Source: Phycisphaerae bacterium (GTDB lineage Bacteria; Planctomycetota; Phycisphaerae; UBA1845). From it: a stretch of DNA of 45,517 bases. Made by a program: the position numbers and the translations under genes. Positions 9,989 through 18,325 of the stretch are shown piece after piece; the stretch's first letter is position 1, and the number at the start of each line of letters is the position of its first letter. The stretch is from NCBI GenBank assembly GCA_029260215.1, contig JAJDDQ010000033.1:1-45517 (forward strand), in the 5' to 3' direction. The notes beneath the pieces were generated by a model that searched no databases, was not told the DNA's origin, and saw only the letters and a list, made by a program, of their open reading frames with translations.

Positions 9989-10093
9989 GTGGGTGCCCCA
10001 CCTCTTCAGAGGTGGGGAAGTCGAATAGCCCTTGGATTCGACTCCCCCACGGCTAAAGCCGTGGGGCACCCGGCCCGCCAATTGAGTCGTGAC
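9989..10093. repeat. 105-bp dispersed palindromic repeat, copy 1
   Basis: The element begins GTGGGTGCCCCACCTC and ends CAATTGAGTCGTGAC. It contains the hairpins CCCCACCTCT/AGAGGTGGGG and CCCCACGGCT/AGCCGTGGGG, a middle GTCGAA...TTCGAC pair, and outer arms GGGTGCCCCAC/GTGGGGCACCC. It can therefore fold alternatively as separate hairpins or as a branched structure. A nearly identical copy lies at 20406-20510, and its first hairpin recurs at 31845-31879. It occupies the gap between the barrel and NHL genes; the rest of 9964-10231 holds no gene. Confidence 0.85.
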
Positions 10094-10231
10094 GGTACAC
10101 TAGCGCGGTGGTACGTGAATGTTGTATGTTTTGGGACCGCCGACCTGCGAGGCGCTTCTCGTGTCGCACGCGACACGGCTAAACGGGTGAGGACGACATT
10201 CTGGTGAGGATGACATTAGGATGCTGACGAC

Positions 10232-11320
10232 GTGACGGATTGCATCGGACGACATGCTTACGACAAGAAACCGACCCTGACTGGGGGATGGTCTCGCTGC
10301 GCGCAGATCGGCATCTGTGTCCTGTCGATTGTTCTGCTCGACGGTTGCGGGCGGGCGCGGGGGCCTTTGTTCGAGCAGATCGGCACGCCGCGCGTTTGGC
10401 CTGCGTCGCCGGCTGCTCCACGCATCCGATTCGTCGGCGTGCTGCGCGGCAGTGAAGACCTGAACGCTGAGGTGTCGTCCGGAGAGTCGTTCAAGGCTGC
10501 CTTCCGTGGTGTGAGGCCGCCGATCGCGTTTTCAGGCCCGCACGCCATCGCGGTTCACGCCAACAACACGTGGCTGGCTGTCACCGACGTTTCGCTGGCG
10601 GCTGTTCACATCATCGACCTTGCGAACCGCACGCACACGCTTACGCGAGGCTGGTCCGACGAGCGTTTCGAGGTTCCGGTCGGCGCTGCGTGGGCGGGCG
10701 ACGAACTCTACATCGTCGACGGCGGACGCGGGGAAGTCATCGCCCTCGACCTCAACGGACGCCATCTGAGACACTTTGGCCAAGGGATATTGAAACGTCC
10801 GGTGGGTGTGACCTATGTACCGTCACGCGATCGACTTTACGTTGTCGACGGCGGCGGACACAACATCCACGTATTCGACCGAGCCGGCGCGGAGACAGCC
10901 GTCATCGGATCGCGCGGCACGGATTGCGGCCAATTCAATTTTCCGTCGCACATCGCCAACGACGGCGAGCGATTGCTCATCGCGGACGGGGCCAACGCTC
11001 GGGTGCAGTTGCTGAGTCTCGACGGCGGCTGCCTCGCGTCTTTCGGTCAAAAGGGTGACGGGGCCGGTGATTTTTCCCTGCCCAAGGGCGTTGCGTTTGA
11101 TTCGGCAGGCCACCTCTTTGTGGCGGATGCTCACTTTGAGAATATCCAGGTTTTCAATGATGCGGGCCAACTCTTGATGGCATGGGGCGAGGAGGGTAGT
11201 GAGAAGGGTGCGTTCTCACTGCCGGCGGGGTTGGCCATCGACGGTGATGACCGCATCTGGGTGGCGGACGCGGGGAATCGCAGAATTCAGGTGTTCGAAT
11301 ACGTCGGAGCGGAACCATGA
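10232..11320 (+). CDS. NHL-repeat beta-propeller lipoprotein
   Basis: 362 aa from a GTG start (GGATG 9-13 nt upstream). The N-terminal hydrophobic stretch ends LLDGC-GR, a lipobox at about Cys 37. The body is a propeller of roughly 40-residue NHL blades, e.g. RPVGVTYVPSRDRLYVVDGG, FPSHIANDGERLLIADGANARV, LPKGVAFDSAGHLFVADAHF and LPAGLAIDGDDRIWVADAGN. The blades share the pattern P.G[VI]A.D....[LI][YFW][VI]AD..N.R[IV]QVF. Its stop overlaps the ATG of the large cytochrome gene by 4 nt (ATGA), so the two are translationally coupled. NHL proteins of this kind accompany multiheme cytochromes in known electron-transfer clusters, probably as docking or assembly scaffolds; the role here is inferred. 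Confidence 0.8.
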   Translation: MTDCIGRHAYDKKPTLTGGWSRCAQIGICVLSIVLLDGCGRARGPLFEQIGTPRVWPASPAAPRIRFVGVLRGSEDLNAEVSSGESFKAAFRGVRPPIAFSGPHAIAVHANNTWLAVTDVSLAAVHIIDLANRTHTLTRGWSDERFEVPVGAAWAGDELYIVDGGRGEVIALDLNGRHLRHFGQGILKRPVGVTYVPSRDRLYVVDGGGHNIHVFDRAGAETAVIGSRGTDCGQFNFPSHIANDGERLLIADGANARVQLLSLDGGCLASFGQKGDGAGDFSLPKGVAFDSAGHLFVADAHFENIQVFNDAGQLLMAWGEEGSEKGAFSLPAGLAIDGDDRIWVADAGNRRIQVFEYVGAEP

Positions 11321-13116
11321 TTCAGGGTACACGACATTGGGCGGTGGTGGCGTGCGTTGTCGGCGCGTCCGTCGCGATGGCGGACGAGTCCATTGTGAAT
11401 TCGCCGCACGACCTTTCCGCCCGCAGTCCGAACCCGATTCGCGCGGTCGATGAGGGGCGCATTTGTATTTTCTGCCACGCACCACACAACGCAGCCCCGC
11501 AAACGCCGCTGTGGAATCGTGAAAATCCGCGCACGCATTACCGCGTCTATCGCAGTTCGACCACCGACGCCCGTATCGATCAGCCGTCCGGCTCGTCCAA
11601 GATGTGTCTGAGCTGCCACGACGGCTCTATGGCGCTTGGCAACGTGCTGTCACGCAACGTCAACGATCCGATTGTCGTGACGGCTCGGACGATGCCGCCC
11701 GGAACCTCGGACCTGACCAATGATCTGTCCGACGATCACCCGATCGGGTTTCGTTATGATCGAGCACTCTCCAACATTGATTCGCAGATCCGCCCGCCGG
11801 AGATCGTCAGCCCCATATTGCCGCTCGGGGCCCACAATGAAATGCACTGCTCGACCTGTCACGATCCGCACAACAACCAACTGGGCGACTTCCTGCGCAT
11901 CACCGACCAGATGTCAGCCATCTGCGTCACCTGCCACGATCGAGACGGCTGGCATCAATCCGCGCACGCGCTCAGCCCCAAGCGCGTCTCGAGTAGAACG
12001 GTCGATCCGACCCTACGACTCAAATACGATTCCGTTCGTGACAATGGCTGCATGAACTGCCATCGCATTCACTCCGCTCCGGGCAGGGAGCAACTGCTGC
12101 GCCACTCGGGTGACGACGACAACTGCCTGAACTGTCACGACGGAAGCGTCGCCCGTTTCAACATCGCATCCGAGGTGGGCAAATTCAGCGCCCACGACAG
12201 TCGCGATTTCGGCAGGGACCACGATCCGACGGAATCACCGTTCACCATGCGTCGCCACGTTGTCTGTGCGGACTGCCACAACCCGCACGCAGCCAAAAGC
12301 TCAACCGGACCCGTGGCGGCTGGAGCACGCGGGGCACGCGTCCGCGGAGCCATCGAGTTCGTTTCCGGTGTAACAATCACAGGTCGAGAGACAGACAATG
12401 CGGATTTCACGTATGAAATCTGCTTCAAGTGTCACGGAGACAGTGTGGCCCGCCCGCGCATCACGATCAGCCGGGACGTCACCCAAACCAATACGCGACT
12501 GGAATTCCAAACATCGAACCCATCATTCCATCCGGTGGCAGGGCCGAGACGCAACAGTGACGTGGTCAGCCTTCTACCGCCCTACCGCGTGGGCGACGTG
12601 ATTTCCTGCACGGATTGCCACAGCAGCGACAATGCCCGCTCAGCCAGCGGGTCCGGAGCGAATGGGCCTCACGGTTCGATCTTTGAACCTCTGCTCGAAC
12701 GAAACTACGAGACGGCGGACTTCACTGCGGAATCGGCTGAAGCGTACGCTTTGTGCTACAAATGTCACAATCGCGACAGCATTCTGAATGACGACAGCTT
12801 CGCAAGGCACCGCCGGCATATTTTGGCTATTCGCGCACCGTGCAGCGCCTGCCACGATGCACACGGGGTTAATCGCGGGCAAGGGAATGCCACCAACCAC
12901 GGCAGTTTGATCAACTTCGATCTATCGATCGTCAGCCCAGCCGCCACGCCGTCGGGCTTGCGTCTAGAATACCAGGACACCGGACGACTGTCCGGCAACT
13001 GCACGCTGACCTGTCACGGATTCGCACACATCGAACTGCCGTATTTCAACAGTACGGGCGGCAAGACGGCTGCGTCGTCGCGACGGATCAGGACCAATGC
13101 GGGAGCAGGGCAATGA
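11317..13116 (+). CDS. Large exported multiheme cytochrome c (11 CXXCH plus one CX3CH)
   Basis: 599 aa with an N-terminal signal peptide (about 1-22, ending VAMA-D). CXXCH hemes begin at residues about 50, 97, 178, 203, 245, 270, 317, 369, 431, 480 and 509. A twelfth site at 562-567 is CTLTCH, that is CX3CH. Many are followed by HDPH, HNPH or HDGS, as in doubled-CXXCH families, and NHL-linked cytochromes share blocks such as CHAPHNAAPQTPLWNR and DLSDDHPIGFRYD. There is no lipobox or membrane anchor, so the product is soluble periplasmic or surface-exposed. The gene overlaps both neighbours by 4 nt, between the NHL lipoprotein and the tetraheme gene. It is the best candidate for the outward-facing electron acceptor or wire of the cluster; that role is inferred. 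Confidence 0.85.
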   Translation: MIQGTRHWAVVACVVGASVAMADESIVNSPHDLSARSPNPIRAVDEGRICIFCHAPHNAAPQTPLWNRENPRTHYRVYRSSTTDARIDQPSGSSKMCLSCHDGSMALGNVLSRNVNDPIVVTARTMPPGTSDLTNDLSDDHPIGFRYDRALSNIDSQIRPPEIVSPILPLGAHNEMHCSTCHDPHNNQLGDFLRITDQMSAICVTCHDRDGWHQSAHALSPKRVSSRTVDPTLRLKYDSVRDNGCMNCHRIHSAPGREQLLRHSGDDDNCLNCHDGSVARFNIASEVGKFSAHDSRDFGRDHDPTESPFTMRRHVVCADCHNPHAAKSSTGPVAAGARGARVRGAIEFVSGVTITGRETDNADFTYEICFKCHGDSVARPRITISRDVTQTNTRLEFQTSNPSFHPVAGPRRNSDVVSLLPPYRVGDVISCTDCHSSDNARSASGSGANGPHGSIFEPLLERNYETADFTAESAEAYALCYKCHNRDSILNDDSFARHRRHILAIRAPCSACHDAHGVNRGQGNATNHGSLINFDLSIVSPAATPSGLRLEYQDTGRLSGNCTLTCHGFAHIELPYFNSTGGKTAASSRRIRTNAGAGQ

Positions 13117-13700
13117 AAATGATACATTGGAAGCGTGTCGCGATCGCAGTCACGATATCCTCACTGATAACCGGGTTGGCGGTCGCGGACCTGAAAGGCT
13201 CCAAGCACGATTTCACCCGTGCGGAATGGTCTGAGGGTGACGGCTGCGGTGCCTGCCACGTGCCGCATCAGTCGCAGATGCCCAAAGCCGCTCCGCTGTG
13301 GGATCCCGACGCGGACCTCGAGCGCACATTCGGCACACCGCCGCAGGATATCGCTCCGGGGAACGGAACACTGATGTGCATTCGCTGTCACGACGGCACG
13401 ATCGCACGGGACACGATCCCCACCGAAACCAGGAAAACGCGATTCGTCTACACGCAACACCCGGGCTTGTTCTCAACCGGGCATGGCACGAGCGATCACC
13501 CGGTCGGCATTAAGTTTCCGAACATCGATTCCGGTTTTCACCCAGCCAACATCGTGACAGCCGACGGCGCGGTCACCCTGCCGGACGATCGCGTCGAGTG
13601 CATCTCCTGCCACGATCCGCACAATCAGTCCGGCGTGGACAAAATGCTGGTCAAGAGCAATAAGGGAAGCGCCCTTTGTCTGACCTGCCACAACAAATAG
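13113..13700 (+). CDS. Tetraheme cytochrome c, doubled-CXXCH type
   Basis: 195 aa with signal peptide (LITGLAVA-D). Four hemes: CGACH (45-49), CIRCH, CISCH and CLTCH, the last ending the protein (CLTCHNK). The order of blocks, CxxCHVPH...PLWDPD, CxRCHDGT, DHPVGI, CISCHDPHNQ and GSALCLTCHNK, repeats the plan of the first four hemes of the upstream 599-aa cytochrome. It thus looks like a short paralogue, probably from an internal duplication. ATG 13113 overlaps the upstream stop by 4 nt. It is predicted to be a small periplasmic shuttle or a subunit of the same complex. Confidence 0.8.
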   Translation: MKMIHWKRVAIAVTISSLITGLAVADLKGSKHDFTRAEWSEGDGCGACHVPHQSQMPKAAPLWDPDADLERTFGTPPQDIAPGNGTLMCIRCHDGTIARDTIPTETRKTRFVYTQHPGLFSTGHGTSDHPVGIKFPNIDSGFHPANIVTADGAVTLPDDRVECISCHDPHNQSGVDKMLVKSNKGSALCLTCHNK

Positions 13701-13712
13701 CGATCGCTCGAA

Positions 13713-14852
13713 ATGGTTCAAATGACAGAAACTGCAAATGAGCGACCGAGTGTTGCCGACGTGGATACGAAACCCGCATCGCCGCACCGCTTCGCGCATC
13801 GACTCCGCCCGTTGGCAGGCCTAGTCGCATTGTGTGCGGTCTTGGTGCTGACAGGCTGCGCCGCGCCGAAGACGCGAACGCAGATCGTTTACTTTCCGTC
13901 CAATCCGGGTCAGGCCCGCGTGGTCCAATTGAAATCCTTCAACAGCCTCGACGAGATCACACCTCGGCCACTGACTTTTGCCGAATCCGTGCGCGGCGAT
14001 CGCGTCGTTCCGTTCGTCGGTCGTCCGGCGGGGTTGGCCTATGCGAACAACCGACTTTTTGTGTGTGACACTGAGTACAATTCCGTTCACGTCTGGAATC
14101 TCGAAACCGGCGCAACAGAGGTTCTTGGCGATCAAAGCGCGTTCAGCGAACCGGTTGGGGTCGCGGTGGATCAGAGCGGACGCAGCTTCATTGCGGATTC
14201 CGATGGCGGTGTTGTGCGTTCGTTTGACGAGGGTGGAAATTCGGGGCGGGCGTACCGTCCAGCCGACCGTGAAGCCTATCGCCCCGTCGCAGTCGCGACG
14301 CACGCTGGCCGCTTGTACGTGGCTGACATCGCAGCACACCACATTGACGCCTTCGACATTGACAGCGGAGACTTGCTCTTCTCGTTCGGTGGCGTCGGCA
14401 GCGAACCCGGAAAGCTGTACTTCCCGACGGGTGTGGCTGTCGCGGGCGACGGAACTCTGTACGTCAGCGACATGTTCAATGGTCGCGTGCAACACTTCAG
14501 TGCAACCGGCCAACCGCTCGATCAGATAGGCCAACCCGGCGACCGGTACGGCGACTTAGCCAAACCGCGTCAATTGGCTGTGGGGCCTGACGGTGTTGTG
14601 TTCGTTGCGGATTCCGAATTTGCCCGTATCCACCTCTTCGACGCGCAAGGCCGACTGCTGCTGCTCATTGGCGGATCCGGCGATTCGGCAGGCAGTACCC
14701 CCCTGCCGATCAGCGTGACTGTGGCGGTTTCTGTCCCAAACGCGCTGCGCGAACTCGTACCGCCGAACTTCGAGCCTGACTATTTCATCTTCACGTCCAG
14801 CAGCCTCGGAACGCATCGGCTCAGCGTATTCGCCGTCGGCAGAGCACGCTGA
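13713..14852 (+). CDS. Second NHL-repeat beta-propeller lipoprotein
   Basis: 379 aa. An unusually long N-terminal leader of about 38 aa precedes the hydrophobic stretch ending LVLTGC-AAP (lipobox at about Cys 49). NHL blades follow: RPAGLAYANNRLFVCDTEYN, EPVGVAVDQSGRSFIADSDG, RPVAVATHAGRLYVADIAAH, FPTGVAVAGDGTLYVSDMFN and KPRQLAVGPDGVVFVADSEF. It starts 12 nt after the tetraheme stop, completing the plus-strand unit. A start at the fourth codon (ATG 13722) is also possible; no SD separates them. The paralogous lipoprotein at 10232 suggests a pair of propellers acting with the two cytochromes between them. Confidence 0.8.
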   Translation: MVQMTETANERPSVADVDTKPASPHRFAHRLRPLAGLVALCAVLVLTGCAAPKTRTQIVYFPSNPGQARVVQLKSFNSLDEITPRPLTFAESVRGDRVVPFVGRPAGLAYANNRLFVCDTEYNSVHVWNLETGATEVLGDQSAFSEPVGVAVDQSGRSFIADSDGGVVRSFDEGGNSGRAYRPADREAYRPVAVATHAGRLYVADIAAHHIDAFDIDSGDLLFSFGGVGSEPGKLYFPTGVAVAGDGTLYVSDMFNGRVQHFSATGQPLDQIGQPGDRYGDLAKPRQLAVGPDGVVFVADSEFARIHLFDAQGRLLLLIGGSGDSAGSTPLPISVTVAVSVPNALRELVPPNFEPDYFIFTSSSLGTHRLSVFAVGRAR

Positions 14853-14932
14853 CCGTTCGTGAGTCAACGGGCATGTGTCGGTCTGTACGAGCGGCTGTTC
14901 CCGCTTGTCACGCGATCGAAGTCAACACCATT

Positions 14933-16297
14933 CTATTGCAAAATGATCGGCCCACTGGTTGTGTCGAGGTAAGCTGCAAAGTCGGCTGAATCAATGTCGT
15001 CGTCGCTGTCGAAATCGAACGCTGCCCGACAGGCCGCCGACGCATTGCCGCCCGCCCCTGTGAAGCACGTTTGCATCTGGGCGAAGTCAGCTTTGTCGAT
15101 GTCTCCGTCTGCGTCGGCGTCGCCGGTAGGATGGTCGGGCCTGATGCGATAGACCGTACCGGCCCACGTCACGACGTACATGAATCCGTTGGGTGCGATT
15201 TCGATGTCGGTGATAATCTGAAACCCTTCAGCGAAAATGATCGACGTCATCTCCACATAGGTCGCTCCGAAATGATCGCCTGACAGATTGGGATCGCCGA
15301 ATACGAACCCGTCGCGTGCATTGTTCAGATCGAATCGGTAGATACGCCGGTTGGATGAGAAATGTCCTTCGCCAACGAACACATCGTTCCAGACGTTGGC
15401 CCCCATGACGGGACTCGGCTGAAACGTTACCGCGGTGGGCGAAGCTTTGACACCCGTCACAAATTCCGGATCACTATAATGCGCGCCGTCGACCTCGTAC
15501 AAACCCGCCGGAGGGGTTGGAGCAAAACCGAACACCTCTTCCCAACCACTGTTGGTGCCAGCCGTCATCAAATTGACCTCGTCGAGGAATCCGTTGTCAG
15601 GACCGTTCTCCGATTGCCACAACTCGCCCGTGAGTGGATCAATGCCAATCCCGTATTGATTGCGCCCGCCGTACGAGTAGATGTACTCCCACCCGGAGAC
15701 CGATGCGAAGGGATTGTCAGCCGGAACGCTCCCGTCGCGATTCATGCGCAAGACAACCCCGACCTCAATCGTTGTAGCCGTGTTGAAGTTGGTCGTCTGC
15801 GTGTTGACGTGCTGATCGCCATTGCAGACAAACAACGTTCCGTCCAAACCGAAAGCGAGAATGCCGCCGTGGTGGCCTGTGGACATGGCGGGGATTTCAT
15901 GCACCACGAATTCCGACGAAGCGTCTAGCTCCGTTCCGGTCCAATGAAATCGCGAGATGCGAATGTTCGTGCCCGCCCGTGAATAGTATGCGTAAATGAA
16001 TCCGTTTTCGGCGAAGTCAGGATCCTTGACCATGCCGTGCAACCCTGGTTCCAGCCCACCCGTTACGGGAACCGTCAGCACGGGCTGGGGCTGCAGCACC
16101 CCGTTTTGGACAAGCCTCACGCGTCCCGATTGCTCGTTGACCAGAAAGGTGCTGTTGTCCAGGAAAACCATCGACGTCGCGCGCTGCAGGCCCGCAACGA
16201 CCGTTTCGAGAATCAAGCCCGGTTCATGAACGGTTTGCGCCGTCAGAGACGAACCCGCTGCACAGGAAACAGTCCACATCAACAAGAATCGTCGCAA
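14933..16297 (-). CDS. Secreted PQQ-dependent sugar dehydrogenase-like propeller with dockerin-like tail
   Basis: 454 aa from a TTG start chosen because AGAGGAG lies 8 nt upstream and the signal peptide (LRRFLLMWTVSCAAGSSLTA-Q) begins exactly there; the frame extends upstream to 16408 without an SD. The body is the soluble glucose/sorbosone dehydrogenase propeller: GLQRATSMVFLDNSTFLVNE, GLHGMVKDPDFAENGFIYAYY, STGHHGGILAFGLDGTLFV with the His pair, YSYGGRNQYGIGIDPLTGEL and WQSENGPDNG..DEVN. The last 60 residues hold two Ca-binding loops (DADADGDIDKADF and DFDSDDDIDSADF), as in type I dockerins. The enzyme probably oxidises sugars outside the cell and passes electrons on. Its position next to the cytochrome cluster is suggestive but on the opposite strand. 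Confidence 0.8.
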   Translation of the reverse strand: MRRFLLMWTVSCAAGSSLTAQTVHEPGLILETVVAGLQRATSMVFLDNSTFLVNEQSGRVRLVQNGVLQPQPVLTVPVTGGLEPGLHGMVKDPDFAENGFIYAYYSRAGTNIRISRFHWTGTELDASSEFVVHEIPAMSTGHHGGILAFGLDGTLFVCNGDQHVNTQTTNFNTATTIEVGVVLRMNRDGSVPADNPFASVSGWEYIYSYGGRNQYGIGIDPLTGELWQSENGPDNGFLDEVNLMTAGTNSGWEEVFGFAPTPPAGLYEVDGAHYSDPEFVTGVKASPTAVTFQPSPVMGANVWNDVFVGEGHFSSNRRIYRFDLNNARDGFVFGDPNLSGDHFGATYVEMTSIIFAEGFQIITDIEIAPNGFMYVVTWAGTVYRIRPDHPTGDADADGDIDKADFAQMQTCFTGAGGNASAACRAAFDFDSDDDIDSADFAAYLDTTSGPIILQ

Positions 16298-16528
16298 CGC
16301 TTGTTCTCCTCTTTGCAAGCGGAATGAGCGAAGCAAACTTGAGGGCCGACTCAACACAAATACATCGGTTCGTGACGCGCTGCACCTACACCCGACCGGC
16401 ACGAGCATACCGTTTCTTGTGCGATGGTTTCAAGCGAAAGCTGACGCAGAGTTGTGCAATCCTGTCTCCACCTAAAGTAGGGCTTGGAGCAATAATGTGC
16501 CGCTTGCGACGGCGTTGATGATCCGCAC

Positions 16529-17857
16529 TCACACAGATTTCGGAAGACCGTTCCTGATTACGCCTTCAACAACGTCGCAAAAGAAATCGATTTCGCCAAG
16601 AGTAGTGTAAACATTCGGCGAGATGCGCAGCCCGTCGATTTTCCCGTACCGGATCGCGATCGTGTAAATCTTGTGCTTTTTCCACAGATGGCTTTGCAGG
16701 GCAGCCGTGCCGATGCCCTCAAAACCGATGGTGGCGATCGCGCATGATTGTTCAGGCTTTAGGCTTGTGAAGAATCGGACGCGGTCGTTTTGTGTGAGTC
16801 GTTTCGCGAAACGGTCGCGCAGAAAGCGCAGGCGCGCCTCCTTTCGCTTCGGGCCTATGCCTTCCTGGAAGACGAGTGCTTCCGCGATCGCCAATCGCGG
16901 AGCCGACGGATGCGTGCCGATCTCCTCGAATTTTCTGATGTCGTTCGCCCTGGGATCGGGGGCGGCCATCAAAGGCCAATGGCGCTCGATGCGGTCTCTG
17001 CGAACATACAGAAACCCCGTGCCGATGGGCGCGTGCAGCCACTTGTGCAGGCTTGTCCCATAAAAGTCAGCCCCGACAGCGCCGCCGTCGTAGACAATCT
17101 GGCCAAAGGCGTGCGCGCCATCGACAATTGTGGTGATGCCCTTCGCCCTGGCCATGCGACACACGTCTGCCACCGGAAAAACCTGCCCGGTATAGGTGGT
17201 CATATGCGAGACGAGCAGCGCACGCGTACGCGACGTAACGCGGCTCTCGAACGCCCGCGTCAACTCTGCCAGCGAACCGGGTGGGTTGGGAATGTCGAAG
17301 GTAACCAGCTTGATCCCGTCGCGCTGCTCGCGCTGTTTGAGCGTGTTGATCATGCGCGGGTAGTCTTGATCCGTAGTCAAAATCTCGTCGCCCGGCTCAA
17401 GGTCCAGACCATACAATGCGATCTCAAGCGATTCACTCGTGTTCCGCGTGATGGCCAACTCTTCCGCATCGCACCCGAACTGCCGCGCCAACCTCTGCCG
17501 CACAAGTTCGATCTGCGGATCAAGCACGTGCCACAGATTACGCGACGGAATCTGATTGCTGAATTCCAAGTGACGCCGGAGCGCGTCCTGTGTCATGCGC
17601 GGAGACGGATTCACCCCGCCGTTGTTCAAATTGATGACACTGCGATCGACCGCGAATGCCTGCTGAATGTGCGACCAGAATGATTCGTCGCCCGCCAACG
17701 CCCCGGCTGAGTCACTCGATGCGTCCTTGCCGGCGGCGCATGCCAAGCTGACCGCACCGTCGCGAAACGCCACGTACCCCATCGCACCGACCGCGACGAA
17801 TCCCATGAAGCGTCGCCGCGTGGTCGATGCGGGCGTAAAATCCTCCCCAACCATCAT
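16529..17857 (-). CDS. Tat-exported class V aminotransferase-fold enzyme (isopenicillin N epimerase-like)
   Basis: 442 aa. The N-terminus has a twin-arginine signal TTRRRFMGFVAVGAMGYVAF. The fold-type I PLP enzyme follows: INLNNGGVNPSPR at the start, an ITRNTSESLEIAL PLP-phosphate region, TTIVDGAHAFGQ with the PLP-N1 Asp, and the Schiff-base Lys in YGTSLHKWLHAPIGTGFLY. This matches isopenicillin-N-epimerase/cysteine-desulfurase-like proteins; the substrate is unknown. The ATGATG at 17857/17854 overlaps the thioesterase stop (ATGA), and AAAGGAG sits just upstream. A longer frame to 17908 was rejected on that basis. An exported PLP enzyme of this fold is uncommon. Confidence 0.8.
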   Translation of the reverse strand: MMVGEDFTPASTTRRRFMGFVAVGAMGYVAFRDGAVSLACAAGKDASSDSAGALAGDESFWSHIQQAFAVDRSVINLNNGGVNPSPRMTQDALRRHLEFSNQIPSRNLWHVLDPQIELVRQRLARQFGCDAEELAITRNTSESLEIALYGLDLEPGDEILTTDQDYPRMINTLKQREQRDGIKLVTFDIPNPPGSLAELTRAFESRVTSRTRALLVSHMTTYTGQVFPVADVCRMARAKGITTIVDGAHAFGQIVYDGGAVGADFYGTSLHKWLHAPIGTGFLYVRRDRIERHWPLMAAPDPRANDIRKFEEIGTHPSAPRLAIAEALVFQEGIGPKRKEARLRFLRDRFAKRLTQNDRVRFFTSLKPEQSCAIATIGFEGIGTAALQSHLWKKHKIYTIAIRYGKIDGLRISPNVYTTLGEIDFFCDVVEGVIRNGLPKSV

Positions 17858-18300
17858 GTCTCCTTTGGGGCTGCGTGACGCGGCTGGGTGTGCTGATGAA
17901 TGGACCAAATCTGATCGGGCATGACCATAGGCCTGCCGTCGCGCCCCACGCAGGCAAGCGTCGTCGCCGCCGTGGATTTCAACTCACCGTCAATAAGCAT
18001 CCGATAGGCGTGGTCGATGCGTGTGCGCGTGAATCGCGAGATGGACGTCTCCACCGTCACCACGTCGTCGTAGCGAATCGGGCGATGAAACTTGCACTCC
18101 AGATGTGCGACGACGAAGAAAACATCGGCAGCCTCCAGATCACGATAGGAGATTCCCTGCTCGCGCAGCGCGTGCGTGCGCGCCTCCTCCAGGTATTCAA
18201 AATACTTGGCGTGATGAAGGTAGCCCATCGGATCGCATTCGGCGTAGCGCACGCGAACGTCGTGACGGTGAGCGTTGTTTTGGAATTCAGTCTGCGGCAT
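17854..18300 (-). CDS. YbgC/4HBT-type acyl-CoA thioesterase
   Basis: 148 aa hot-dog-fold protein. The N-terminal motif VRYAECDPMGYLHHAKYFEY carries the Asp and the D-x-x-G-x-x-H/N-x-x-[KR]YF pattern of 4-hydroxybenzoyl-CoA thioesterase/YbgC enzymes. The length is typical of the family. VECKFHRPIRYDD-type strands (here LECKFHRPIRYDDVVTVET) form the second half. It hydrolyses short-chain or aromatic acyl-CoA in the cytoplasm; the substrate cannot be told from sequence. ATG 18300 is preferred to an upstream TTG at 18318. It lies 25 nt after the M28 peptidase stop and overlaps the aminotransferase start, forming a three-gene unit. Confidence 0.8.
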   Translation of the reverse strand: MPQTEFQNNAHRHDVRVRYAECDPMGYLHHAKYFEYLEEARTHALREQGISYRDLEAADVFFVVAHLECKFHRPIRYDDVVTVETSISRFTRTRIDHAYRMLIDGELKSTAATTLACVGRDGRPMVMPDQIWSIHQHTQPRHAAPKET

Positions 18301-18325
18301 ACGCGATACCGGGTTCAACGCACGT

